A stretch of DNA of 64,000 nucleotides. It comes from Ralstonia pickettii. GTDB lineage: Bacteria; Pseudomonadota; Gammaproteobacteria; Burkholderiales; Burkholderiaceae. The DNA is taken from positions 1-64,000 of the forward strand of contig NZ_JFZG01000025.1 of assembly GCF_000607165.1 (NCBI RefSeq). Reading direction: 5' to 3'. This document shows positions 43,251-51,501 of the stretch, in pieces; the stretch's first letter is position 1; the number at the start of each line of letters is the position of its first letter. A model generated the notes under the pieces. That model ran no database searches. It was not told the origin of the DNA and worked only from the letters and a program-made list of their open reading frames with translations. The translations under genes were made by a program, and so were the position numbers.

Positions 43251-44394
43251 GCAGACTGTGCTGCTCGGGTTGGCCGCCACGGCAGCGCATTCTGCGATGG
43301 CACAGGAAGCCTCGGCTCCCAGCTCTGGGGTGAAGTTCTCCGGCTATTACAAGTCCCTTCTGGAAGGTTCGGAAACAATCCTGCCGGCAGGGCAGCGCTA
43401 CGTGTTCGACCTCAATCGCCTGCGGCTGGAGGTCAAAGGCAACGTTTCCGACCATGTTGCCGTCGATCTGCAATACGACAATGAAGTGCTGCTCGGCAGC
43501 TATTTGCGCACCGCTCAGTTTGGAGCCCAGCAGAGTCTGGCTCCGGACCAATATCTGAATCTCGACGGCACTTACCTCAGGGGCCGCTCGTATGAAGGCA
43601 GGCAGCGCCTCTATCGCGGCAATGTCACGCTCTCATCCGGAGACACGGACCTAAGGGTCGGACGGCAGCGTATTGCGTGGGGGACTGGCCGGTTCTGGAG
43701 CCCGCTTGATTTGCTCAACCCGCTCAATCCCATCGCCCTTGAACGCGAGGAACGTGTCGGCGTTGATGCAGTTCTTGCTGAGCACAAGCTTGGCCCGCTT
43801 TCCCGCGTGAGTGCGGTGTACGCACCGGAGCACGGCGGCGCACGTTCCAGTGCGGCGCTCAACTGGCACTCGAATGCCGCCGGTGTCGACTATTCGCTGG
43901 TCGGGGGCCGCTTCGGAAATGAAGAAGTAGCGGGCGTCGATGTGGCAGGCCAGATTGGCGCCGCTGGCGTGCGCGGCGAGTTCACGCTTGTGCATGCAAC
44001 AAATGGGGCCAGTTATCAGCGCGCGGTGCTTGCGCTCGATTACGCCTTTGCAAATACGTTGACGCTCAGCGGTGAGCTTTACTACAACGGCGCCGGTACG
44101 ACCAATCCTGCCGCCTACGATTTCGCGTCCCTGTTCGCTGGCAAGGTTCAGAGTGTTGCCAAGCATTATTTGGGCGGCTACGTGAGCTATGAGATCACTC
44201 CGCTACTCAAATGCGAGGGCTATGTCGCGCAGAATCTCGACGACAAGAGCCGGTTCCTGTCACCCGTCCTGAGATATTCCGTTAAGACGAACCTGGACTG
44301 GTCGATCGGCGCTCAATTCTTCATGGGCGGCGGCGGTAGCGAGTACGGTCATCTTCGCAACATTTACTTTACCCAGATCCAGTGGTTCTTTTAG
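43243..44394 (+). CDS. Outer-membrane beta-barrel protein (porin-like)
   Basis: A 383-residue protein with a signal peptide (MFKQTVLLGLAATAAHSAMA) and alternating beta-strand sequence ending in Phe (TQIQWFF), the usual outer-membrane signature. The region RQRIAWGTGRFWSPLDLLNPLNP is typical of DUF1302/alginate-export-like barrels. It overlaps the permease stop by 8 bases. It could form the outer-membrane end of the LolA/ABC lipid transport route. Confidence 0.8.
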   Translation: MFKQTVLLGLAATAAHSAMAQEASAPSSGVKFSGYYKSLLEGSETILPAGQRYVFDLNRLRLEVKGNVSDHVAVDLQYDNEVLLGSYLRTAQFGAQQSLAPDQYLNLDGTYLRGRSYEGRQRLYRGNVTLSSGDTDLRVGRQRIAWGTGRFWSPLDLLNPLNPIALEREERVGVDAVLAEHKLGPLSRVSAVYAPEHGGARSSAALNWHSNAAGVDYSLVGGRFGNEEVAGVDVAGQIGAAGVRGEFTLVHATNGASYQRAVLALDYAFANTLTLSGELYYNGAGTTNPAAYDFASLFAGKVQSVAKHYLGGYVSYEITPLLKCEGYVAQNLDDKSRFLSPVLRYSVKTNLDWSIGAQFFMGGGGSEYGHLRNIYFTQIQWFF

Positions 44395-44477
44395 CCGACA
44401 ACACTTGCATTTCCTCAGACTGACCGCCGCAAGCCGAGCCATGAACGGCGGCGTTTCCGAGGACAGTGGAGGGGCCC

Positions 44478-46184
44478 ATGAACGCAACAACCCAGGCAGG
44501 TCAGGATCGCGATGAAGGCAACGCAGCGGCTACCGCCGCATTTCCGCGACTGCTGCAGATACTGCGCGCGCTGGCCGGCGCGGGCTGGGCGCATTATGTG
44601 GAGCGGTTGCATCTGCGGCGCACGGTGTTCGACAGCGCACATGAAACCGCAAAGACCGACTTGCGCGACGCGAAGCGGTTTCGTGAAATGCTGGAGGGCC
44701 TCGGTCCGGCATTCGTCAAATTCGGCCAGCTTCTGAGTTTGCGGCGTGACATGCTGCCGGAGAGCTACATCGAGGAGTTACAAAAGCTCCAAGACGACGT
44801 CGCGATATTTCCCGGTGACCAGGCGCGCGCCATCATCGAGCGCGAACTGGGAAAACCTGTCGAGGAATTGTTCGCCGAATTCGACGAGACGCCTCTTGCC
44901 GCCGCATCGATCGGCCAGGTCCATACGGCGCACCTCATGGACGGCAGTAGCGTTGTGGTCAAGGTGCAGCGCCCCGGCATTGAGCCGATCATTCACGCCG
45001 ACATCAACATCATGCGGTTTCTTGCGCGGCGGCTGGAGCTCCATGTTCCAGAGGCCCGCCGGTTCGGCCCGTCGGATTTGGTCGAAGAATTCGGGCGGCT
45101 CATCAGCGATGAACTGGACTATCACATTGAGGCGCGAAACGGCGACCGCTTGCGTGAGAACTTCGAGGGCGATCCCGATGTCGTTGTGCCGGGCATCTAC
45201 TGGGACCTGACCAGCCGTCGCGTCCTGACGATGGAGCGCAGTCTCGGCCACAAGCTCGCGCAACAACCCGCGGACCTCGCGCATCGGCAGCAAGTCGCGG
45301 AAAAGCTGATGCAGTCATTCCTGAAACAGGTCTTCGAGCACGGGTTCTTCCACGGTGATCCGCATCCTGGCAATGTGTTCCTCCTCGACGATGGCCGGCT
45401 ATGCCTGCACGACTTCGGCATCATGGGCGAGTTGTCGGCGCATGATCAGGAAGCGCTCGCCCAGCTCATCCTGGCTGTCAGTTCGGCGGACATTGCGTGG
45501 ATGGTGGACGCTTATTTCGAGATGGGTGTCGCTGCCGAGGGTGTCGACCGCGAGGCCTTCACCCGCGATGCCGCCAAGGCGCTCAGCGCGTATTACGAGG
45601 CTGCGGGCAAAGGCTATTCGTTTGGCGAGATCGTGCGGCAGTTCGCACAACTGAGTCAGCGTCACCAGATCCGGCTGCCTCGCCAGTTCCTGCTGGTTTC
45701 GAAGGCCTTCATGCTGATCGAGGCGCAAGCGCTGACCATGGACCCCAGTTTCAATGCGTTGATGTCGCTGCACGACTATGTGCCGCGCTTGCTTGGCCGC
45801 CACGTGTTGCAGGGTCTCAATCTTCCGCTTGCCGATATCAGCCGAGGTTTTCGCACGCAGCGCTCATTGCGCCACGCTGTGAGTAACCTGCCCGACATGT
45901 TGAACCGCGCAGTCGAGGTCTTGAGCGGCGGGAAAGCGACGCTTCATATCGAACACGATCAATTGCAAGGCCTGGAAGCGCACATCGACCGGGCGAGCAA
46001 CCGGTTGAGCCTGAGTCTGATTATCGCCAGCCTTGTCATTGGCTCGTCCATCGTCATGACGTTCCACAGCGGGAACGGGCCGCACTATTGGGGGATTCCG
46101 CTGCTGGGACTTGTCGGCTTTGTGGTTGCGTCCGTCATGGGGCTTGCGTGGGCCATCGCCATCCTGCGGTCTGGAAAGCTATAA
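44478..46184 (+). CDS. UbiB/AarF (ABC1) family protein kinase-like membrane protein
   Basis: Atypical kinase-like protein of 568 residues. The ABC1 signature motifs are visible: [14 protein letters not shown] (KxGQ), the ExD region QDDVAIFP, the Ala-rich nucleotide loop [11 protein letters not shown], and catalytic [12 protein letters not shown] with DFG in HDFGIMGEL. Two hydrophobic segments form the C-terminus ([36 protein letters not shown]). The family affects quinone and lipid distribution. ATG 44478 has GGAGG upstream. Confidence 0.86.
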   Translation: MNATTQAGQDRDEGNAAATAAFPRLLQILRALAGAGWAHYVERLHLRRTVFDSAHETAKTDLRDAKRFREMLEGLGPAFVKFGQLLSLRRDMLPESYIEELQKLQDDVAIFPGDQARAIIERELGKPVEELFAEFDETPLAAASIGQVHTAHLMDGSSVVVKVQRPGIEPIIHADINIMRFLARRLELHVPEARRFGPSDLVEEFGRLISDELDYHIEARNGDRLRENFEGDPDVVVPGIYWDLTSRRVLTMERSLGHKLAQQPADLAHRQQVAEKLMQSFLKQVFEHGFFHGDPHPGNVFLLDDGRLCLHDFGIMGELSAHDQEALAQLILAVSSADIAWMVDAYFEMGVAAEGVDREAFTRDAAKALSAYYEAAGKGYSFGEIVRQFAQLSQRHQIRLPRQFLLVSKAFMLIEAQALTMDPSFNALMSLHDYVPRLLGRHVLQGLNLPLADISRGFRTQRSLRHAVSNLPDMLNRAVEVLSGGKATLHIEHDQLQGLEAHIDRASNRLSLSLIIASLVIGSSIVMTFHSGNGPHYWGIPLLGLVGFVVASVMGLAWAIAILRSGKL

Positions 46185-46205
46185 GGGACGCAGGTGGCAG
46201 TTGAC

Positions 46206-47387
46206 CTAGAACACGCTCAACGTGCCGCTTACCAGCTCGCTGACTAGGTCCGGAAGCGCAGTCAACTCCTGTTTGGCGAGTTCGCGGATTTGCCGCTGCT
46301 GTGCCGGCGAGAGGCCGCCCGCGGCGACCACGTCGATTGCTGCCAGTTGAGGCTGGTCGATGGGCCGGCCGATTGTCGAGAGTAGGCGGACCGTCACGGC
46401 GTTGACGCCATCGACGCCGGCATGGATGCGGCCCGCTAGCCGATGCGCCAGCACGTTGTAGAGCTTGCCGACATGCGCTGCCGGGTTCTTCCCGGCGGCG
46501 GCCTCCAGCGACATGGGCCGGTAGGGGGTAATCAGGCTATTGACGCGGTTTCCCCGGCCAACTTCGCCGTCGTCGCCGTGCTCCGCGCTCAAGCCCGTGA
46601 CGGTCAGGTAGAGTTCGTTCTCGCCGCGCGCTGCAGGGTTATCGAGCGTATTGATCGCGATTTTGCACGCAGGCAGGCGTTCGGCAAGGTAGGCGGAAAT
46701 CCGGCCCTTCAGCGTGAAGTAGTCTTCGGTGTCTTGCACGCATCGGTCGACGAGTGCAAGTGCAACCGTCAATCGCAGATGCGTATCGTGACGGCTGCCC
46801 ATGATCTTGTAATCCAGTCCGGCTACCTCGAAGGCTGTTCGAAAATCGCTGGAACGCAAAATCTTTGCGGCACGGAGCACCGCGTTTTCGAGCGAGGAGA
46901 GCGGCGCGTAGCCGACTCCAAAAGAGGTGTCGTTGGCCAGCGGGAGCGAGGAGGGTGACGTGACGCGCTGAAGGTTCGGGGCCGAGGGCCGGAGGATCGG
47001 CTCAATGCCGATCGCGTTGCCGACGTTGCCCAAGGTCTCGATCAGGTAACCACGGATCGCTTGCTCGACGACCGCCTGGGCCGGGGCCGACGGCAACTCC
47101 GTCACAGGGCCCGAAACGATCAGCCGCATGGGGCGCAGCACGTCACCGCCACCGAATTTTGGTCGGCTGATGCCGCCGATCAGCAGCGCCTTGTCCAGAT
47201 TGAAATGCTGGATGGCCCCATAGCTCCCAAGGTATGCCCGGCATAGGGCACGGGCGGCAGCCTCGACCGCGCCGTCGCAAAGGCTGTCGGGGTGACCGAT
47301 GCCCTTGTGCTCGCACATTTCGGTCTGCGTGGACCATTGCGACGGCACGGCTGTGACCGACAGTGCAATCTCTTCCAGGGCTGGCAT
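46206..47387 (-). CDS. Archaeal-type S-adenosylmethionine synthetase (MAT)
   Basis: Methionine adenosyltransferase of 393 residues of the archaeal family, not the bacterial MetK. Diagnostic stretches are EHKGIGHPDSLCDGAVEA near residue 27, FNLDKALLIGG, DTSFGVGYAPLSSLE, and the C-terminal block TGLSAEHGDDGEVGRGNRV with ITPYRPMSLEAAAGKNP. It makes SAM from methionine and ATP. It is transcribed opposite the neighbouring operons and is probably horizontally acquired. Several SAM-using enzymes lie nearby. Confidence 0.9.
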   Translation of the reverse strand: MPALEEIALSVTAVPSQWSTQTEMCEHKGIGHPDSLCDGAVEAAARALCRAYLGSYGAIQHFNLDKALLIGGISRPKFGGGDVLRPMRLIVSGPVTELPSAPAQAVVEQAIRGYLIETLGNVGNAIGIEPILRPSAPNLQRVTSPSSLPLANDTSFGVGYAPLSSLENAVLRAAKILRSSDFRTAFEVAGLDYKIMGSRHDTHLRLTVALALVDRCVQDTEDYFTLKGRISAYLAERLPACKIAINTLDNPAARGENELYLTVTGLSAEHGDDGEVGRGNRVNSLITPYRPMSLEAAAGKNPAAHVGKLYNVLAHRLAGRIHAGVDGVNAVTVRLLSTIGRPIDQPQLAAIDVVAAGGLSPAQQRQIRELAKQELTALPDLVSELVSGTLSVF

Positions 47388-47595
47388 AACGGTGCCCCCG
47401 TTCTTGTGTCGCGTGATGTTGTCATTCTATGCGTCACGCTCCGTCGATCCAGGGTCCTTGAGGCGTATCAACAGACGCGTCACTTGAGCGACTAGACTGG
47501 GATCAACCCAATCCATTGCCTAATGGCGCACACGCTGCGCTGGAACGGTTTTCGGCGCGTCGCGGTGTTCTCCAGGACCTTCCTGCGATCAGATC

Positions 47596-48234
47596 ATGAA
47601 AACGACATCTTCCATGCGCAAGCTATGGCTGCCATTCGCGACAATGCTCATTCTGGGTCTCACCGGTTGCGGCTATAACACCATTCAATCCCAGGACGAG
47701 CAGGTCAAGGCCGGCTGGTCGGAAGTGGTGAACCAGTACCAGCGCCGCGCCGACCTGGTGCCGAACTTGGTCAACACCGTTAAGGGATACGCCAGCCACG
47801 AACGGGAAGTTCTGACGCAGGTGACCGAGGCTCGCGCCCGTGTCGGCTCCATCCAGGCGTCGCCCGCGCTGCTCAACGACCCGCAAGCGTTTGCCCAGTT
47901 CCAGGCCGCCCAACGGCAACTCTCAGGGTCACTGTCCAGGCTGCTTGCAGTGTCGGAGAACTATCCCCAGTTGAAGGCGGATGCCGGTTTCCGAGATCTG
48001 CAGGCGCAGCTCGAGGGCACGGAAAACCGGATTGTCATTGCACGCAACCGGTACATCCAGGCGGTGCAGAACTACAACGTGACCGTGCGTTCGTTCCCCT
48101 CGAATCTGACCGCCATGGCCTTCGGCTATAAAGAAAAGCCCAATTTCACGGTGGCCAACGAAGAGGCCATTGCCAAGCCACCGCAAGTCGAGTTCGGTAC
48201 CGCGCCCGCAAGCACTCCGGGGATGACGAAATGA
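47596..48234 (+). CDS. lemA: LemA family lipoprotein
   Basis: LemA protein of 212 residues. A lipobox (ILGLTGC at about 20-26) precedes YNTIQSQDEQVKAGWSEVVNQYQRRADLVPNLV, the highly conserved LemA start. It forms a helical bundle in the periplasm, anchored in the membrane. The start of the next TPM gene overlaps its stop (ATGA). LemA and TPM proteins are regularly co-encoded, though their molecular role remains unclear. Confidence 0.9.
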   Translation: MKTTSSMRKLWLPFATMLILGLTGCGYNTIQSQDEQVKAGWSEVVNQYQRRADLVPNLVNTVKGYASHEREVLTQVTEARARVGSIQASPALLNDPQAFAQFQAAQRQLSGSLSRLLAVSENYPQLKADAGFRDLQAQLEGTENRIVIARNRYIQAVQNYNVTVRSFPSNLTAMAFGYKEKPNFTVANEEAIAKPPQVEFGTAPASTPGMTK

Positions 48235-49070
48235 ACCTGCTCAGGGCCGCGCGCGGAATACTGGTGGCGGTGACGGCTTTTGTGGCGCTCGGCGTCGCGG
48301 CTGAGGTGGCTATTCCACCCCTGACAGCGCGGGTGACTGACCAGACCGGCACGCTGACACCGGAGCAGCAGGCCACGCTGGAAGCCTCCCTGCAGGCTTT
48401 TGAGGCGAAGAAAGGCTCGCAGGTTGGGGTGCTCATTGTTCCCACTACCCAGCCGGAGACGATCGAGCAGTATTCGATTCGTGTGGTCGAGCAATGGAAA
48501 CTAGGCCGCAAGCGTGTGGATGACGGAGCGTTGCTCATCATCGCAAAGGACGATCGTGCGGTGCGCATCGAAGTCGGCTACGGCTTGGAAGGCGTCCTGA
48601 CAGACGCGGCAAGCAAGCGCATCATCAGCGAAGTGATTGTGCCGCAGTTTAGGCAAGGCAACTTCTACGGTGGCGTGGCGGCAGGCGTCAGCAGCATCCT
48701 TGCCGTGATCGAGGGAGAGCCGCTACCGCCACCGACGGAACGGAATGGCTACAGCCCCAATTCGATTCGGTCGTATATGCCTGTCATTCTGCTTCTCACC
48801 CTGGTGTTGGGCGGCGTGTTGCGGGCAATGCTGGGCCGCTTTCCTGGGGCGGTGGCGACGGGCGGCGCGGTCGGCCTGCTCGCATGGGCTCTTTCGGGCG
48901 CGATGTTCGTCGCCGTTTTTGCCGGGGCCATCGCGCTCATGTTCACGCTGCTCGGCGGCGGTATGGGCGCCCATGTGGGCTCGCGCAGCATTGGCGGGCG
49001 CATGGGCGGTGGCGGATTCGGCGGCGGCGGCGGGGGTTTTGGCGGCGGTGGAGCTTCGGGCAAATGGTAA
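48231..49070 (+). CDS. TPM domain protein, membrane-anchored, Gly-rich tail
   Basis: A 279-residue protein with an N-terminal signal, a TPM domain (RVTDQTGTLTPEQQATLEASL; GSQVGVLIVPTTQPETIEQYS; VRIEVGYGLEGVLTDAASKRI), two or three hydrophobic segments and a Gly-rich C-terminus (GGGFGGGGGGFGGGGASGKW). This architecture is that of YgcG-type proteins encoded next to LemA. Its stop overlaps the next TPM gene. Confidence 0.88.
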   Translation: MNLLRAARGILVAVTAFVALGVAAEVAIPPLTARVTDQTGTLTPEQQATLEASLQAFEAKKGSQVGVLIVPTTQPETIEQYSIRVVEQWKLGRKRVDDGALLIIAKDDRAVRIEVGYGLEGVLTDAASKRIISEVIVPQFRQGNFYGGVAAGVSSILAVIEGEPLPPPTERNGYSPNSIRSYMPVILLLTLVLGGVLRAMLGRFPGAVATGGAVGLLAWALSGAMFVAVFAGAIALMFTLLGGGMGAHVGSRSIGGRMGGGGFGGGGGGFGGGGASGKW

Positions 49071-49570
49071 GGGCAAATATTAGGCGCATGGTGAGCCATC
49101 TGCCGATGACCCATTGGCAGGTCAGACGCGCATTCCCGCGCGAGACGATGCATGCAATCGAGCAGGCCATCGCGCAGAGCGAGTCCTCTCATGTCGGGCA
49201 TCTCTGTTTTGCCGTGGAGGGCGCGCTGAGTTTTCCTGCCTTGCTGAAGGGGCTCTCGCCGCGAGCGCGCGCGCTTGAAGTCTTCTCGCAGCTACATGTC
49301 TGGGATACCGAGCTGAACAATGGCGTCTTGATCTATCTCCTGTTGGCGGACCGCTCAGTTGAGATCGTGGCTGATCGCGGTATCCATGCGAAGGTTGGCC
49401 CCCACGGGTGGGAGTCGATCTGCAGGCAGATGGAGGCGGCGTTCCAACAGGGTGAGCACCAGCGCGGGGTTATTGAAGGCGTGCAGGCTGTCATCCAGAG
49501 TCTGACGCTGCATTTTCCGGCGCGCGATCGTCGCCGAGACGAATTACCCGACAAGCCCGTGATTTTGTGA
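49064..49570 (+). CDS. TPM domain protein, cytoplasmic or membrane-associated
   Basis: A 168-residue TPM-domain protein without a signal peptide: residues SHVGHLCFAVEGALSF, HVWDTELNNGVLIYLLLADRS and EIVADRGIHAKVG match the second TPM paralogue commonly found after LemA and YgcG. The ATG at 49064 overlaps the previous stop; an ATG at 49088 is also possible. Probably co-regulated with the two genes before it. Confidence 0.84.
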   Translation: MVRANIRRMVSHLPMTHWQVRRAFPRETMHAIEQAIAQSESSHVGHLCFAVEGALSFPALLKGLSPRARALEVFSQLHVWDTELNNGVLIYLLLADRSVEIVADRGIHAKVGPHGWESICRQMEAAFQQGEHQRGVIEGVQAVIQSLTLHFPARDRRRDELPDKPVIL

Positions 49571-49768
49571 GCGCCGAATTCAACGCTCCAATCCCGGTGC
49601 AGTCGCGTTAGGAGGTCAACATGTTCCATCGCTCCCCTGACTGCGTGTCGCGCGACCTTCCTCCCGAATGACGAACTCGTAATTTCAACGTCATCGCCCA
49701 GTCAGGGGCTGATTCCTATAGTGGCTCGCAAAGCAAGTTTTTTAACTCAGCCACATTAGGAGAATGCG

Positions 49769-50050
49769 ATGAACCGAATCAAGAAGACTTCTGTGATTGC
49801 CGCTGCGCTGCTCGCTCTCTGCGCGAACATTGCTACCGCGGCAACCTTCAGCAGCGGTGCAAATGGTCAACGTGACGTCTACACCGACGGCGGGCGCATG
49901 ACACGCGACGCCTATACAGACGGCTCGCGTTCGACGAGCACGCGCGATCCTTATACCGACGGCGGCAAGGCGGGGAAGTTTGAAATTTATTCGGACGGGG
50001 CGTGGGCTGGAGACACACGCTATCCTTCCAGCGAAGGCGCATCCACGTAA
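49769..50050 (+). CDS. Small exported protein with YTDG repeats
   Basis: A 93-residue protein with a signal peptide (ending NIATAA) and a mature region with four near-repeats: RDVYTDGGR, RDAYTDGSR, RDPYTDGGK and a divergent EIYSDGAW. Spacing is about 11-17 residues. AGGAG lies 6 bases before the ATG. Repeated Asp-x-Tyr-Thr-Asp-Gly loops could bind a metal or a partner. The family is not recognised; similar short Ralstonia proteins are annotated only as hypothetical. Confidence 0.7.
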   Translation: MNRIKKTSVIAAALLALCANIATAATFSSGANGQRDVYTDGGRMTRDAYTDGSRSTSTRDPYTDGGKAGKFEIYSDGAWAGDTRYPSSEGAST

Positions 50051-50181
50051 CGGGCGAACCAGGGAAGTGAACATTCCAGACATGAACTTCCCGTCTGGGC
50101 TTTAGACATTCGGCCCTCGGCGAAAAGGTCAGAGGGCGTTGAATCACAAGGGTGGGACCCGCCGCATTGGAGGTATCGCCG

Positions 50182-51495
50182 TCACGCGCGATGCCTTCCC
50201 TTCGCAGTTCGTCTAGTACCGGGTCGTGGGGCTTGAGGTGGCGCAAGACTACGCTCAGCCTGCCGGGCTACACCCCACCAGCGCAACGCCGCCAGGGAAC
50301 CGAGCAGCAATATGGCTGCCGCGGCCCAGAACGGCGCGAGCGGATTCCACCCGAACAAGCTGCCGGCCCCAACTGAGCCCAGGGCCTGCCCCAGGTTGCC
50401 CGCGGCAGCCTGCCGTGCAAGCAGCGACCCAGCAAAGGTTCGATCGCGTTCCAGCAGTTCGTACGACAGCACGGGCCCGATCATCCCGATGCCGGTGGCT
50501 ACCACCGCAATCAACAGCCCGAGTGCGCCAGCGCCCGGCACCAGCGCGGCAAATCCAAGTGCGGCGGCCGAGGCGATGAAGGCACCCGCGACCCAGCGCT
50601 GGTCGATGCGCCGACGTACCGCGGGGAACAGCAGCAAGGACTGCGCACCCAACATCGCGAGGCTGCAGGTGACGAACATGGCCGCCATCGTCGAGTTCGA
50701 CAGGCCCAGCGTCTGGCCGCCAAACAGGCTAAAGCCCACTTCGAATGTCCCTGTGGCAAACGACGCCAGCGTCGCCAGCAGCATGGAGGCGCCGACGAAT
50801 TGCCGGCGCTCGCGGCTCATGCTGCGCAATGTACTGATTCCGGCGTCCGTCGGGCGCGGCGATTGCAGGCATCGGGGTGCCGTCAGCAGCAGCGGCAGAC
50901 CGACGGTCACGACTGCCAGCGCCGGCCAGTTGACCATGCCTGCCATTTGTCCGGCGCGCACGCCCATCACGGGACCCGACAGCCAACTCCCGAAGGCGGG
51001 CCCCGCCAGGAAGCCAACGGACGCAGCATTGCCGATGAGTACGAAGCGCCGGCTGCGTTGCACGGCGTCGCTGATGTCGGTTACGTAGGCCTGGGCCCCC
51101 GGCACGATGGCGGCCGCGCCAGCGCCGGCGATCAACCGGCTGACATAGATCATGGCCAGGCTGGGCGTCAACGCGGCAGCCGCGGTCCCGAGCAGGTACG
51201 TTGCAAAGCCCGCGATCAAAACCACCGCCCGGCCATGCCGGTCGGATTGGCGGCCCCACCACGGCGCGAAGACGAATAGGGCGAGCGTGTAGACGCCGCC
51301 CAGCATGCCGACATGCCACGCGAGCGTCTGTCGCGTGACGTTGCCCAGATACTGCGATAGGTACAACTGCAGCAGCGGCAGCCCCGCGCCGTAGCCGAGC
51401 GCGACGACAAACACCATCGCCAGCAGCACCACCAATGTGGGCCATACAGCCCGCTCGGCCGGCGGCGGAAGGGGAGCAGTTGGGACGTCGCGCAT
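50182..51495 (-). CDS. MFS transporter
   Basis: Major facilitator of 437 residues, twelve hydrophobic segments, with the motif A sequence WWGRQSDRHGRAVVL. The first helix begins after 17 residues. It is the last gene of the 10-kb minus-strand operon, starting 6 bases after the P-ATPase stop, and may export a metal complex or another stress compound. The substrate is unknown. Confidence 0.86.
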   Translation of the reverse strand: MRDVPTAPLPPPAERAVWPTLVVLLAMVFVVALGYGAGLPLLQLYLSQYLGNVTRQTLAWHVGMLGGVYTLALFVFAPWWGRQSDRHGRAVVLIAGFATYLLGTAAAALTPSLAMIYVSRLIAGAGAAAIVPGAQAYVTDISDAVQRSRRFVLIGNAASVGFLAGPAFGSWLSGPVMGVRAGQMAGMVNWPALAVVTVGLPLLLTAPRCLQSPRPTDAGISTLRSMSRERRQFVGASMLLATLASFATGTFEVGFSLFGGQTLGLSNSTMAAMFVTCSLAMLGAQSLLLFPAVRRRIDQRWVAGAFIASAAALGFAALVPGAGALGLLIAVVATGIGMIGPVLSYELLERDRTFAGSLLARQAAAGNLGQALGSVGAGSLFGWNPLAPFWAAAAILLLGSLAALRWWGVARQAERSLAPPQAPRPGTRRTAKGRHRA

Positions 51496-51501
51496 GGCTG
51501 T

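Noticed and set aside
49634-49708. 10-base inverted repeat CCCCTGACTG / CAGTCAGGGG
   Set aside because: The arms are 55 bases apart with no supporting promoter or terminator features; it may be chance or a remnant.
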